A stretch of DNA of 64,000 bases from UBA5868 sp964482025 (lineage in GTDB: Bacteria > Pseudomonadota > Gammaproteobacteria > Pseudomonadales > Cellvibrionaceae), in contig CAYZVN010000008.1 of NCBI GenBank assembly GCA_964482025.1, forward strand, positions 1 through 64,000, written 5' to 3'. The notes below the pieces were generated by a model that worked only from the letters and a program-made list of their open reading frames with translations, was not told where the DNA came from and searched no databases. This document shows, one piece after another, positions 16,855 through 25,181 of this stretch (positions are counted from its first letter, which is position 1; every line of letters begins with the position of its first letter). The translations under genes were made by a program, and so were the position numbers.

Positions 16855-17892
16855 ATGGATGCCAACAAAGAGAAAGCTTTACAGGCCGCGCTGGCCCAGA
16901 TTGAGCGCCAGTTCGGCAAAGGCACTGTGATGCGCATGGGTGATTCCGAGCGCATAGTGGTGCCATCGATATCGACAGGCTCATTGGGACTGGATGTCGC
17001 CCTGGGAGTGGGTGGGCTGCCGCGCGGTCGCATCGTGGAAATTTATGGTCCCGAATCCTCGGGCAAGACGACTTTGACGCTCCAGGTAATTGCCGAGGCG
17101 CAGCGCACTGGTGGGACTTGTGCGTTTATTGATGCCGAGCACGCACTGGATCCGATTTATGCCGAAAAACTCGGTGTCAATGTCGATGACCTGATAGTGT
17201 CTCAGCCGGATACCGGGGAGCAGGCACTGGAAGTCGCCGATATGCTGGTGCGCTCCGGCGCCATCGATGTTTTGGTGGTCGACTCGGTAGCGGCGCTGAC
17301 GCCCAAAGCGGAAATTGAGGGCGATATGGGTGATCACCATGTGGGCTTGCAGGCGCGCCTGATGTCACAGGCGCTGAGAAAAATCACCGGCAACATTAAG
17401 AATGCAAATTGTCTGGTTATTTTTATTAATCAGATTCGTATGAAAATCGGTGTTATGTTTGGCAACCCGGAAACCACCACTGGTGGAAATGCCCTTAAAT
17501 TCTATTCATCGGTGCGTTTGGACATTCGCCGTATTGGTTCGGTGAAAGAAGGTGATGAAGTTACTGGGTCGGAAACTCGGGTAAAAGTGGTAAAAAACAA
17601 AGTTGCACCACCATTTAAGCAGGCGGAATTTCAGATTCTGTACGGACAGGGAATCAACCGGCTGGGTGAAATTGTCGATTATGGGGTGAAGTTGAACATG
17701 ATCGATAAGGCGGGCGCTTGGTACAGTTATCAGGGAGACAAAATTGGCCAAGGTAAACAGAATGCGATTCAATATCTGCGCGATAACAGCGAATTGGCGA
17801 AGAGCCTCGAGGCGAGAATTAAAGAGGAGCTCCTTGGGCCTGCAGGTAAAGAGGCGTCCTCCAAGTATGCAGAAGAAGATGTGGCGGAATAA
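16855..17892 (+). CDS. recA: Recombinase RecA
   Basis: Forms nucleoprotein filaments on single-stranded DNA, drives strand exchange, and activates LexA self-cleavage. The 345-aa protein has Walker A GPESSGKTT from residue 65, the Walker B VDSVAALTPKAEIEGDMGD region, the NQIRMKIGVMFGNPETTTGG L2 loop, and an acidic C-terminal tail. ATG 16855 is chosen because GAGGG lies 8 nt upstream; ATG 16840 in the same frame precedes that site. A strong terminator follows, and recX begins just after it. Confidence 0.98.
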   Translation: MDANKEKALQAALAQIERQFGKGTVMRMGDSERIVVPSISTGSLGLDVALGVGGLPRGRIVEIYGPESSGKTTLTLQVIAEAQRTGGTCAFIDAEHALDPIYAEKLGVNVDDLIVSQPDTGEQALEVADMLVRSGAIDVLVVDSVAALTPKAEIEGDMGDHHVGLQARLMSQALRKITGNIKNANCLVIFINQIRMKIGVMFGNPETTTGGNALKFYSSVRLDIRRIGSVKEGDEVTGSETRVKVVKNKVAPPFKQAEFQILYGQGINRLGEIVDYGVKLNMIDKAGAWYSYQGDKIGQGKQNAIQYLRDNSELAKSLEARIKEELLGPAGKEASSKYAEEDVAE

Positions 17893-17903
17893 TTTAGATA
17901 AGG

Positions 17904-17938
17904 AAAGGAGTTGCGGATGATCCGCCAACTCCTTTTTT
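17904..17938 (+). terminator. Intrinsic terminator between recA and recX
   Basis: AAAGGAGTTG (17904-17913) pairs with CAACTCCTTT (17926-17935). Inner CGGA/TCCG extends the stem, with loop TGA and one bulged C, followed by T33-T38. recX lies immediately downstream and would depend on read-through, as is known for E. coli recA-recX. Confidence 0.88.
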
Positions 17939-17941
17939 GTT

Positions 17942-18418
17942 GTGTCAAACGCTGATACTGCCACCCAAATCTACCACTCTGCTCTGGGCTTGTTAGCTCG
18001 CAGAGAACACTCCTGCCACGAACTGCAGCAGAAGTTGCTGCAGCGCTTTCCCCTTTCCTGCGATCTTATTTCGCAAGTGCTCACGCGATTGATTGATGAA
18101 GGTTATCAGTCGGATGGTCGCTATGTTGAAGCTTACATCCGCAACAGGCTCAACAGAGGCTACGGCCTTCAACGGGTGCGTCAAGAATTGCGCTATCGGG
18201 GAGTCAACAGCCAGTTGATCGACGCTGCGATGATGCACGGTGAAGAAGACGATATTGAACGCCTTCTTCAAGTATGGCGAAAAAAGTTTAAACACCTACC
18301 GCAAGATGTTAAAGAAAAGTCTCGGCAGATCCATTTTTTGCGCTATCGAGGCTTTTCTAGTAGTGAGATTGAGAGCTTGTTTCGTTATCTGGCCGAGCAC
18401 CAGGCTCAGCCGGAGTGA
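17942..18418 (+). CDS. recX: Regulatory protein RecX
   Basis: Binds RecA filaments and limits their activity. The 158-aa protein has the three-helix repeat pattern of RecX, with LLARREHSCHELQQKLL near the N-terminus, LIDEGYQSDGRYVEAYIRNRLNRG-type text in two segments, and FLRYRGFSSSEIESLF at the end. The start is GTG 17942, only 4 nt after the recA terminator U-tract and without a free Shine-Dalgarno sequence, since the nearest AGGAG is buried in the terminator stem. Low, read-through-dependent expression is the likely consequence. Confidence 0.92.
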   Translation: MSNADTATQIYHSALGLLARREHSCHELQQKLLQRFPLSCDLISQVLTRLIDEGYQSDGRYVEAYIRNRLNRGYGLQRVRQELRYRGVNSQLIDAAMMHGEEDDIERLLQVWRKKFKHLPQDVKEKSRQIHFLRYRGFSSSEIESLFRYLAEHQAQPE

Positions 18419-18454
18419 ATCAATGGTCGTTCCACACATTTCTAGGAGGCTTTA

Positions 18455-19120
18455 ATGACGAAGACAATAGTAGTGACCGGTGCAAATCGGGGAATAGGCT
18501 TGGCGTTTGTTCAGCATTATCGACAAAGGGGCGACCGGGTTATTGGGGTTTGCCGTCGCAGCTCCTCCGAATTGCAGCAAAGTGGGGCAGAGGTTTATGA
18601 AGGCGTTGACGTCGCAGATGCGGAAGCCGTCGCGGGTTTGGCTAAGCGACTCGAGGGGGTCGCCATTGATGTGCTGATTAACAACGCCGGTATTCTCCGC
18701 GATGAACGCCTGGGGAGCATCAATTACCAGACGGTTATGGAGCAATTTGAGGTCAATGCACTAAGCCCCTTGCGAGTCACCGAGGCACTGTTAGGTAATC
18801 TGACAAAAGGCGCGAAGGTTGCGCTCATCACCAGTCGCATGGGGTCGGTAGCGGATAACACATCCGGGGGTCGATACGGTTACAGAATGTCCAAGGCTGC
18901 CTTGAATATCGCGGGCATGTCCTTAGCCCGAGACCTCGCTCCGCGTGGAGTTGCGGTGGCGCTACTGCATCCGGGTTATGTGCAGACGGAGATGGTGGGC
19001 TTTGGCGGTGATATCTCGCCCGAGGTCGCTGCCCAGCGACTGATTGAGCGCATTGACCAATTGACGCTTGAGAACAGCGGCACCTTCTGGCATTCCAACG
19101 GCGAGGTGTTGCCCTGGTAG
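18455..19120 (+). CDS. Short-chain dehydrogenase/reductase (SDR) family oxidoreductase
   Basis: NAD(P)-dependent oxidoreductase of unknown substrate. The 221-aa classical SDR has the cofactor motif TGANRGIG at residues 8-15, NNAG near residue 75, a catalytic Ser in ITSRMGS, and the YxxxK motif as YRMSK. PGYVQTEM follows, as in cytoplasmic members acting on small carbonyl compounds. GGAGG lies 6 nt before ATG 18455, so expression should be good. It takes the place where alaS commonly follows recX in related genomes. Confidence 0.88.
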   Translation: MTKTIVVTGANRGIGLAFVQHYRQRGDRVIGVCRRSSSELQQSGAEVYEGVDVADAEAVAGLAKRLEGVAIDVLINNAGILRDERLGSINYQTVMEQFEVNALSPLRVTEALLGNLTKGAKVALITSRMGSVADNTSGGRYGYRMSKAALNIAGMSLARDLAPRGVAVALLHPGYVQTEMVGFGGDISPEVAAQRLIERIDQLTLENSGTFWHSNGEVLPW

Positions 19121-19292
19121 GGTGATAACTGGGCGCTGTTGCAGCAATTGCGGCATAAACGCCAGCAGATGGGGAAAGCTAAGGGAACAGAGACTAGACT
19201 TATCTCTGAAAAACCTCCTACTGCTTGCGTGCCGGAAGGCCGTGGGGCTTTGTGGCTTGAGGTTGAACTGATGCCGGAGTGTTGACAGCCCC

Positions 19293-19871
19293 ATGTTTGA
19301 CGAATTGAACAGTATTGATGTCAGTAAGCGGGACGACAATAAAGACCTTATTTGGGATCTGAACGCCTTCAAACAGCGCAAGCGGGCCCACGAATTCGTC
19401 TTGAATTTTGAAAACAAGTTGTGTGTATTCTCGGGATCGGTTCAGCAGCTGTATACCAACTACAACATCTTTATGCCGGCGGAGGAAAACAGCCGGTTGG
19501 TGATTTTGCCCAATCCCTATGCCCACCACGATATTTTTCACCGCATTCCCGAATCCGCTGTTAAGCCCACGGGTTTGCATATAGTGCCGGGTCAGGATGG
19601 CGAGTTGATGCTCAGAATCCCCGTTAAGAGTGCGGATCAGCCGTTTCGAGCGGTGCCCTTGCAGGTCGGGTTCCGGCTGATCAACCAGCGCCGACCCGCC
19701 AACCTGCCGTTATTGCCTGTGCTGGTGAAAGGTGATTTAAGAGAATTGGATGCGCGGACTCCCTGTCTTCACCTCCACGCTATAACCCTGAGTAATATGC
19801 CAGGGCTTTCTCCGCTGGAGCTGAATGAAATTCGGCGAACCATTCTGGAGCGGATGAAAGTCCTGGTGTAG
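19293..19871 (+). CDS. Uncharacterised 192-aa protein
   Basis: I do not recognise this protein. It has 192 aa, no signal peptide or transmembrane helix, and mixed alpha/beta composition. The N-terminal half contains KQRKRAHEFVLNFENKLCVF. The C-terminal half is rich in hydrophobic beta-type stretches (GLHIVPGQDGELMLRIPV) and ends with a basic helix (NEIRRTILERMKVL). A PilZ domain was considered, but its RxxxR and D/NxSxxG motifs are absent. GGAG lies 13 nt before ATG 19293, farther than usual. It is convergent with the TonB-family gene, with 22 bp between stops. Confidence 0.65.
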   Translation: MFDELNSIDVSKRDDNKDLIWDLNAFKQRKRAHEFVLNFENKLCVFSGSVQQLYTNYNIFMPAEENSRLVILPNPYAHHDIFHRIPESAVKPTGLHIVPGQDGELMLRIPVKSADQPFRAVPLQVGFRLINQRRPANLPLLPVLVKGDLRELDARTPCLHLHAITLSNMPGLSPLELNEIRRTILERMKVLV

Positions 19872-19893
19872 CTTGGCAGCCGCCGATGGGCGG

Positions 19894-21069
19894 TTAGTTC
19901 AGCCGAAATACCACAGGTACGGTAAACAGAAACTGCTCGCCGGCAATGGCATCCGGCACTGCCGGATAAGGGCTGGCGTTTTTCACAGCGCGGGTAGCCG
20001 CCTTGTTGAGAGTGTCGTATTCCGCTTTTTCCAGTATCTGAACGTCCTTGACTCGCCCATTGCGGGCCAGCGTTACGGTAAGGCGTACTGTGCCTTCCTG
20101 CTGGTTGCGCAACGCTCCGCGGGGATAGCTGACAAAGTTACTGGTCCATTTTGTTAGCTTGGCGATATAAATTTGCTCGCTCAATAAGTTTTCGGCAGTA
20201 AATGAGTAAGCTTCATTGTCCTCATCCTCTTCAAATGTGGCTTCATCGCCAAACAAGTTGGCTTCCGTCACTAACTGCTCGGGCTCCGGCGGCGTTTCAG
20301 GTGTCGTCTCTGCCAAGGCCTCTTCCGATGGCTCCGTGGGAGCGGTGCCCTCAGCGCTTGCACCGGGTGCGACCTCGCCAGGGCTAGGGGTGGCGGGGGA
20401 TGGAGTGGCGGTTACTGCCGGGCGCGGTGGCGATGGCTCGACCGGAGGCTCGGGCTGAAGCGCCGCACCAATCTCGGCGATACGCGCTGTGGATGGGCTT
20501 ATTTGGTTGAAGCGACTCGCGAGCTCAGCGTCGACCTCGCCTGCGGCCAGCAGTGCGTCTTTAAAATTCGATGAGAGGGGCACGGGGCCGAGCCAAGTGC
20601 GCAGCAAGAGATCAAAAAAGCGCGCATCGGGAATGGTCTCAAGGACCTTGCCGTTCAAATAAACCGTGGTGGTGTTATCGGCCTTCAGCCGCTCAATACG
20701 CAGAATGTCCCCCCTAATCATCCTGATTTTCAGCGAGTTACTGAAACTGGCGAGGTGCTCTGCACTCTTTTGCATCTCCGAGGTTCCGGCGTTGATCGCA
20801 ATGCCTTCGATCCACATGCGCTGGAAGCGACGGGCAAAAAGGTTGTCAGCCAGGATGCGCATTTCCATGGCCTTGTCTTCATCTCTCAGCATCAGATCGC
20901 GTGGGTCGGATGACAGTGTGTCAGCGTAAAGCGCTGCTATAAATTGCTCCTCGCCTAATTGAACGTGGAGTGCCATGCCGTTGAGGCTGGGTGCCGCCTG
21001 CACTTTACTGGCGGTGCTCAGCAGCACCAGTAAAAGCAGTAAGGTTGTGCGGATCGATATGGGTTTCAT
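19894..21069 (-). CDS. TonB C-terminal domain protein with N-terminal chalcone-isomerase-like domain
   Basis: A 391-aa exported protein. Residues 1-25 are a signal peptide ending KVQA. Residues about 30-170 match the bacterial chalcone-isomerase-like family (FIAALYADTLSSDP; IRGDILRIERL; VYLNGKVLETIP; LLLRTWLGPVPLSSNF). A Pro/Glu/Ala-rich linker follows (about 190-290). Residues about 306-391 form a TonB_C domain (YPRGALRNQQEGTVRLTVTLARNGRV). Normal TonB has an N-terminal membrane anchor; here the leader looks cleavable, so the protein may be free in the periplasm. ATG 21069 is chosen because the longer frame to 21135 puts residues before the signal peptide. The ligand and receptor partner are unknown. 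Confidence 0.8.
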   Translation of the reverse strand: MKPISIRTTLLLLLVLLSTASKVQAAPSLNGMALHVQLGEEQFIAALYADTLSSDPRDLMLRDEDKAMEMRILADNLFARRFQRMWIEGIAINAGTSEMQKSAEHLASFSNSLKIRMIRGDILRIERLKADNTTTVYLNGKVLETIPDARFFDLLLRTWLGPVPLSSNFKDALLAAGEVDAELASRFNQISPSTARIAEIGAALQPEPPVEPSPPRPAVTATPSPATPSPGEVAPGASAEGTAPTEPSEEALAETTPETPPEPEQLVTEANLFGDEATFEEDEDNEAYSFTAENLLSEQIYIAKLTKWTSNFVSYPRGALRNQQEGTVRLTVTLARNGRVKDVQILEKAEYDTLNKAATRAVKNASPYPAVPDAIAGEQFLFTVPVVFRLN

Positions 21070-21350
21070 TACAGTTCTCGTTTCTTCGGTTCCTGTTAAG
21101 ACAGGGAGATCTTCTGTTGTTATAAGGTTCGGCATAAGGTCCGGCGGGGGTGAATTTCACGGCTGCGCCCTTTAACCACAACACTACTATACTTCACGAT
21201 CACCGATGCTCATCTATCTTTTAACTGTATCTGTTTATTGAGTGACTTCAAGGGCGGTGGTCGCGATACTTGAGTATCTGGTTAGCAAGCGGGTGACGCG
21301 GCCACGGCTTGATGGCTGCCGAAATACTAAATTTTGCGGTTTTGGTTTGT

Positions 21351-21992
21351 ATGGATGTCTACCCCTTACACCTCTGTTCTCAGCAGACCATTGATTCCCT
21401 AGTGGGTTCGGTGGCCCTGTATAAGCAAGCTTATCAATTGGACCCCATCCAGTTCGATGTTTTGCTGCGCCACTCCCAATTGGTGGAGGCAAGGCTGGGA
21501 GAGGTGATCATTGAAACGGGACAAATCGACACGTGGCTATACTTCCTGTTGCGCGGTCAATTAGTCGTCTACGCTGGAGATCCAACCATCCGCCGAGTGA
21601 ACATTATCACGCCCGGCGAAATCTTCGGCGATATGGCGATCCTTCTGGATCTGCCTCGCTCTGCTACGGTGATTGCGGGTGTGCGCACGCGCGCGAGCGT
21701 AGTTGTGCGAACGGACTTTTCCATTTTTGGTGAGCCGGAGGATCTGGGCGAGATCAAACTGCCGTTAAAGCTACTTTTTTATCGGACCATGGTCCACAAC
21801 TTGCGCTGGAAGCTTGAGGTTTACCGCGCCCAGTTCCCGTCCCATGCCAGCAGCGCTGATCATCGCAAGGTCCGTCTGTACTCAGGTCCGCGCGATACTT
21901 TGGAGGAGCTGATCAGCCTGGACGCCCAGGCTCGCCAGCTCGCAGGCCTGCTGATCAGTTGGAACCTCGCCCTGACGCGTGACGAGGAGTGA
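21351..21992 (+). CDS. Cyclic-nucleotide-binding domain protein without DNA-binding domain
   Basis: A 213-aa cytoplasmic protein. The cNMP-binding beta-barrel runs from about residue 30 to 130 and carries a good phosphate-binding cassette: IFGDMAILLDLPRSATVIAG, with Arg and an Asp at the usual Glu position. No helix-turn-helix follows; the C-terminal third is helical with no recognised domain. It may sense cAMP or a related nucleotide and act through a protein partner. The start is uncertain: ATG 21351 or ATG 21312, neither with a good ribosome site. The next gene follows after 55 bp on the same strand. Confidence 0.78.
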   Translation: MDVYPLHLCSQQTIDSLVGSVALYKQAYQLDPIQFDVLLRHSQLVEARLGEVIIETGQIDTWLYFLLRGQLVVYAGDPTIRRVNIITPGEIFGDMAILLDLPRSATVIAGVRTRASVVVRTDFSIFGEPEDLGEIKLPLKLLFYRTMVHNLRWKLEVYRAQFPSHASSADHRKVRLYSGPRDTLEELISLDAQARQLAGLLISWNLALTRDEE

Positions 21993-22047
21993 TGTACCGG
22001 AGTTGGTTGATGTTGGTGATCCCTTTGTTAGGAATCGAGGCGATATC

Positions 22048-22617
22048 GTGAGGTATCTCATCATTCTTCTTTTACTGATGAGCCCCATAGGTCACGCCCT
22101 CGACAAAAATCGGCTGTGGCTGCCGGTTCGGTATCAATCGCTGTACCTGCCGCTGGTTGAGGCCGCCTCCGTTGCCGAAGCGTTGGAGCGTTGTGTCGCG
22201 GTGGTGGAAGGTACCCTGGACTTGGAGCAGAGTAAGCCGGATCACCCAATCTATCGAATCCAGTGTCGACAGGCGAATGGCTTAACTTATAACGAAATGG
22301 TAGATGGTGTAAGTTTTACCGCCCTGACGACAGTGGAAACCATAGAATCTGAGCCGACTGCAGAGGACATCGCCCAGCGAAAGCGGGCTGCTTGGCAGGA
22401 ATGCCGAGAACAATTGGTCGCTCAAACCCAGCTAATGAAGGATCTAAGGTGGGAGGCGGGGGTCGAAGGGTTAATAGAGCCGGATGTCTATTCAGAGGAG
22501 GAGGTGCGCTTTTTGGTAAACTTCGACGCGCGCTCCATGAAGAAGGAGCCTTTGCGCTATACCGCGGAGTGTCTTGTTCGCAACGATCTGGTAGAGGTTG
22601 TATTGCGGAAACGTTGA
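22048..22617 (+). CDS. Uncharacterised periplasmic protein with signal peptide
   Basis: I do not recognise the family. The 189-aa product starts with a signal peptide (VRYLIILLLLMSPIGHA) that should be cleaved, leaving a soluble periplasmic protein. Cysteines recur (ERCVAVVEG, RIQCRQANG, WQECREQL, AECLVRND), suggesting disulfides. GTG 22048 has GAGG 7 nt upstream and begins exactly at the signal peptide; the frame extends back to 21979. It lies between the cyclic-nucleotide protein and exbD on the same strand and may be co-transcribed with them. Confidence 0.7.
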   Translation: MRYLIILLLLMSPIGHALDKNRLWLPVRYQSLYLPLVEAASVAEALERCVAVVEGTLDLEQSKPDHPIYRIQCRQANGLTYNEMVDGVSFTALTTVETIESEPTAEDIAQRKRAAWQECREQLVAQTQLMKDLRWEAGVEGLIEPDVYSEEEVRFLVNFDARSMKKEPLRYTAECLVRNDLVEVVLRKR

Positions 22618-22665
22618 GCAGTTGGCGAATTCTTCTGCGGATTGTGTGAAGGAGGAGCCAAACAC

Positions 22666-22796
22666 ATGACCAAACCCATAAATTTGAGATAAACTTGCTG
22701 CCCAGACTGGTCCGCTGGTTGAGCGGCTTGGCGGATTTTTCCGGCCTGCCCGCACTCGAACCCCATAATAATGAATTGGGCCCTGCGCCCTTGTGA
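22666..22796 (+). pseudogene. Possible frameshifted small ORF between a periplasmic gene and exbD
   Basis: A strong AAGGAGGAG at 22649-22657 precedes ATG 22666, but the reading frame stops after 8 codons (TAA 22690-22692). A shift of one base opens a frame that continues for about 40 codons, includes LLPRLVRWLSGLADFSG, and ends 2-3 nt before the exbD ribosome site. This could be a sequencing error, a broken small gene, or a leader peptide. Confidence 0.25.
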
Positions 22797-22810
22797 TCGG
22801 AGATGTAACG

Positions 22811-23245
22811 GTGAGTCGTAGAAAACGTAAGCACCAAGATGAAGGTGATAAGGCCGAAATCGACCTGACGCCGATGTTGGACGTTGTTTTTATCATGCTG
22901 ATCTTTTTTATTGTGACAGCGTCCTTCGTGAGAGAAAGAACCCTCAATGTGAATGTGCCGGAAGATACCAACGCACCACCACCGCCGCCGAGCAACGAAA
23001 ACAAAACTATCCTGGTTCAAGTGGATGCTCAGAATGAGGTGTTTATCGACGGTCGTCGTGTGGATATTCGTTCGGTTCGCTCTTTGATTGCTCAGAAAAA
23101 CGCGGCAAACCCCGGTTCTGGGGTTGTGGTGAGAGCGCACGAAAACTCACATACCGAAACTTATATGAAGATTGCGGATGCATCGCGTGATGCCAACGTC
23201 GGGGACGTGTCTTTAGTGCCCTACAATGACAGATCCCGCCGATAG
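22811..23245 (+). CDS. exbD: ExbD/TolR family biopolymer transport protein (orphan)
   Basis: Proton-motive-force-coupled stator subunit of TonB-ExbBD or Tol-type motors in the inner membrane. The 144-aa protein has a short cytoplasmic N-terminus and one transmembrane helix (LDVVFIMLIFFIVTASF, about residues 25-41) holding the conserved Asp in IDLTPMLDVVF. A proline-rich periplasmic linker leads to the ExbD periplasmic domain. GTG 22811 has GGAG 8 nt upstream. No exbB or second exbD is adjacent; the nearest TonB-C protein is the minus-strand gene 1.7 kb upstream. An ExbB partner must be encoded elsewhere. Confidence 0.88.
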   Translation: MSRRKRKHQDEGDKAEIDLTPMLDVVFIMLIFFIVTASFVRERTLNVNVPEDTNAPPPPPSNENKTILVQVDAQNEVFIDGRRVDIRSVRSLIAQKNAANPGSGVVVRAHENSHTETYMKIADASRDANVGDVSLVPYNDRSRR

Positions 23246-23252
23246 TCACTAT

Positions 23253-23284
23253 TGAGCCAGTAGCGGATCGACGCTACTGGCTCA
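23253..23284. terminator. 13-bp perfect hairpin between convergent exbD and lipoprotein gene
   Basis: TGAGCCAGTAGCG (23253-23265), loop GATCGA, CGCTACTGGCTCA (23272-23284). No long U-tract follows in either direction, but its position between convergent stops suits termination or 3'-end protection. Confidence 0.6.
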
Positions 23285-23351
23285 CCTTGTTCCCTCCCTG
23301 AATCCTCCTCCTGATCCCTAGCACTTGATGTTGCCGAAGCCTTTGCGGCGC

Positions 23352-25091
23352 TTATATCCCAATACGCGAGGGAAGGCGTCTTACACAATCATCGGCGGTG
23401 CGGGGCGTGTATTCAATCGTTTCCAGCCCGCGCGGTGAATACCAGGTGCGCAGTTCATTGGCGTAGTCGAAGCGAATGCCGTGCATCTCCTGGTCATTGA
23501 GAGTTGCTAGGCCGGCCGGTTTGAGGATCGCTTGATAGCGCGAGCCGAGAAAATCGAGCGTCAGCAGCAAACTGTAGGATGCGCCGGCATTCTGGCTGGC
23601 TCCCAGCAGGCTCCAGTAGCCCTTTACCAGCTCGCCGCGCGTATTGGCATCGCCGAGTTTGCCGTCGCTACTGGCGTCTTTGATGTACTTGACGCAGGCA
23701 GTGAAGGCACCCTGGGTCTCACTTCGATCGCCGTAAAAATAAAACTCGACTTCGGAGTCTCGTAAATGATTGGGCGGGCTTCCCAGGTCCATATCCGACA
23801 CCCGCAGTTGTTGGCCTGCCAAATCGCGGAAAGCAGTCGCGCCAGCGGGTAGTTGAGCGATTGCACGTACAGATTCGGGTGAGCTCAAGTCGTGGGCGGA
23901 AAGATCGCGCCGGGCAACCGAAATCAAATCCGAATTCGCCTCGGCCAACGCATTGGTCAGGTTGTGCAATGCCTCCTGGTTCAGGTCGTCTAGCAGGAAA
24001 TTTACGGAGTTGCGCAGCGCGAGGCTTTCGGCTGGGGCGGCGGCCTTAATGGCCATGGCTTCAATCAGTTTGATTGAGCCGGTGAGTCTACTCAAGTCTT
24101 GGCTATCCGCGTTACGCGCCAGCAGACCATTGATCAGTCGAGAAAGGTCAGTGGTACGCTCAGCGAGCGAAGAGGGCTCCATTGCCATGCCGATTTGGTT
24201 GGGGAGCGCGACTTCCCATCGGTCGTAATAATCGAGCACTTCCAGCTCCGCGTCCGCCAATATGTCAGCAATGGCGCTGGGGGTTGCGGTAACGGCATCG
24301 AGATTGTGGTAGCCATTGGCGAGCTGAAACGCTAAATGTTTATAGATGAGGGCGCTGGCATCGTTCATGGCGCCGACTTGTGAGCCCAGCTCCCCGTAAC
24401 TGTCTTCCATTGCCTGGCTCATTAAGCTGATGACTTTGTGCAGCTTTATCGCGCTGCCCAATAGTTGGGTGTTTATACCTTGTGTCGGGTCCAGATAATC
24501 TTCGTCCAGGTCATTCTCATCTAGGCCTAAGGCGGTGAGTATGGCGGCTCGGCCAATGTTGGAGTCAACATCGGTCAGCAGACTGGTGAATGGCGAGATG
24601 ATCAGGGCGTTGTTCGCCCTGGACGCATTGGCGGCGACGCGCCGGCTCAGTTGTCCGTAAAAGGGCTCTCCGGTCAATACGTCATAACCTCCGTCGATAC
24701 GGATGACGCGATTATTTAAAGAACGGCTGGTGCGCAAACAGAAAATTTTCTGGTGGTCGGGTGCATGCGCGGCGCAGTAGTCGGTATTGGTTTTCCGGTT
24801 AAAAGAAAAATACCCCTCATCATCGGTAAACGCATAAGGCTCCCAGGGGTCACGGGTTTTATTGTTGTCATAATCGATAAAGACCAGAGAGCGAGCGAGA
24901 TATCCGTCTATCACAAGACCGCCAACGACCTGGCTTTCATTCGAGGCTCGACCATTATCTTGTCCAGTCCCGCCACAGCTGAATACGCCTAACACAATGG
25001 CGGCACATGCGAGGAGCTTAAGCGGGAGCGGAAGTGCTCGGTTGGATAAACCCTTTAACTTGGGTGAGACGGGGTGCTTTACAAACGCCAT
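23352..25091 (-). CDS. Large uncharacterised lipoprotein with prealbumin-like N-terminal module
   Basis: A 579-aa exported lipoprotein: the N-terminal hydrophobic stretch LLACAAIVLGVFSC gives a lipobox at Cys (about residue 40). Next comes a segment LVFIDYDNNKTRDPWEPYAFTDDEGYFSF, resembling SpaA/SdrD-like prealbumin modules, which often bind Ca or carry surface adhesins. The remaining 450 residues are mostly helical, with no known enzyme motif and a few paired cysteines at the ends. ATG 25091 has GGAG 8 nt upstream. It lies 90 bp downstream of the TraF-like gene on the same strand, so both are probably one operon. Confidence 0.75.
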   Translation of the reverse strand: MAFVKHPVSPKLKGLSNRALPLPLKLLACAAIVLGVFSCGGTGQDNGRASNESQVVGGLVIDGYLARSLVFIDYDNNKTRDPWEPYAFTDDEGYFSFNRKTNTDYCAAHAPDHQKIFCLRTSRSLNNRVIRIDGGYDVLTGEPFYGQLSRRVAANASRANNALIISPFTSLLTDVDSNIGRAAILTALGLDENDLDEDYLDPTQGINTQLLGSAIKLHKVISLMSQAMEDSYGELGSQVGAMNDASALIYKHLAFQLANGYHNLDAVTATPSAIADILADAELEVLDYYDRWEVALPNQIGMAMEPSSLAERTTDLSRLINGLLARNADSQDLSRLTGSIKLIEAMAIKAAAPAESLALRNSVNFLLDDLNQEALHNLTNALAEANSDLISVARRDLSAHDLSSPESVRAIAQLPAGATAFRDLAGQQLRVSDMDLGSPPNHLRDSEVEFYFYGDRSETQGAFTACVKYIKDASSDGKLGDANTRGELVKGYWSLLGASQNAGASYSLLLTLDFLGSRYQAILKPAGLATLNDQEMHGIRFDYANELRTWYSPRGLETIEYTPRTADDCVRRLPSRIGI

Positions 25092-25181
25092 GTTGATACT
25101 CCGGAGTTGTTCACTCAACACTCATTGGAAACTGGAAATAACCTCTAAGAGTTCTGATTATTTATTTAGCTAACAGATTTT

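Noticed and set aside
19293..19871. PilZ domain in the unknown 192-aa protein
   Set aside because: The RxxxR and D/NxSxxG motifs are absent.
22316..23140. Minus-strand 274-aa frame opposite the periplasmic protein and exbD
   Set aside because: The plus-strand frames have signal peptide, transmembrane and ExbD motifs; the minus frame has none.
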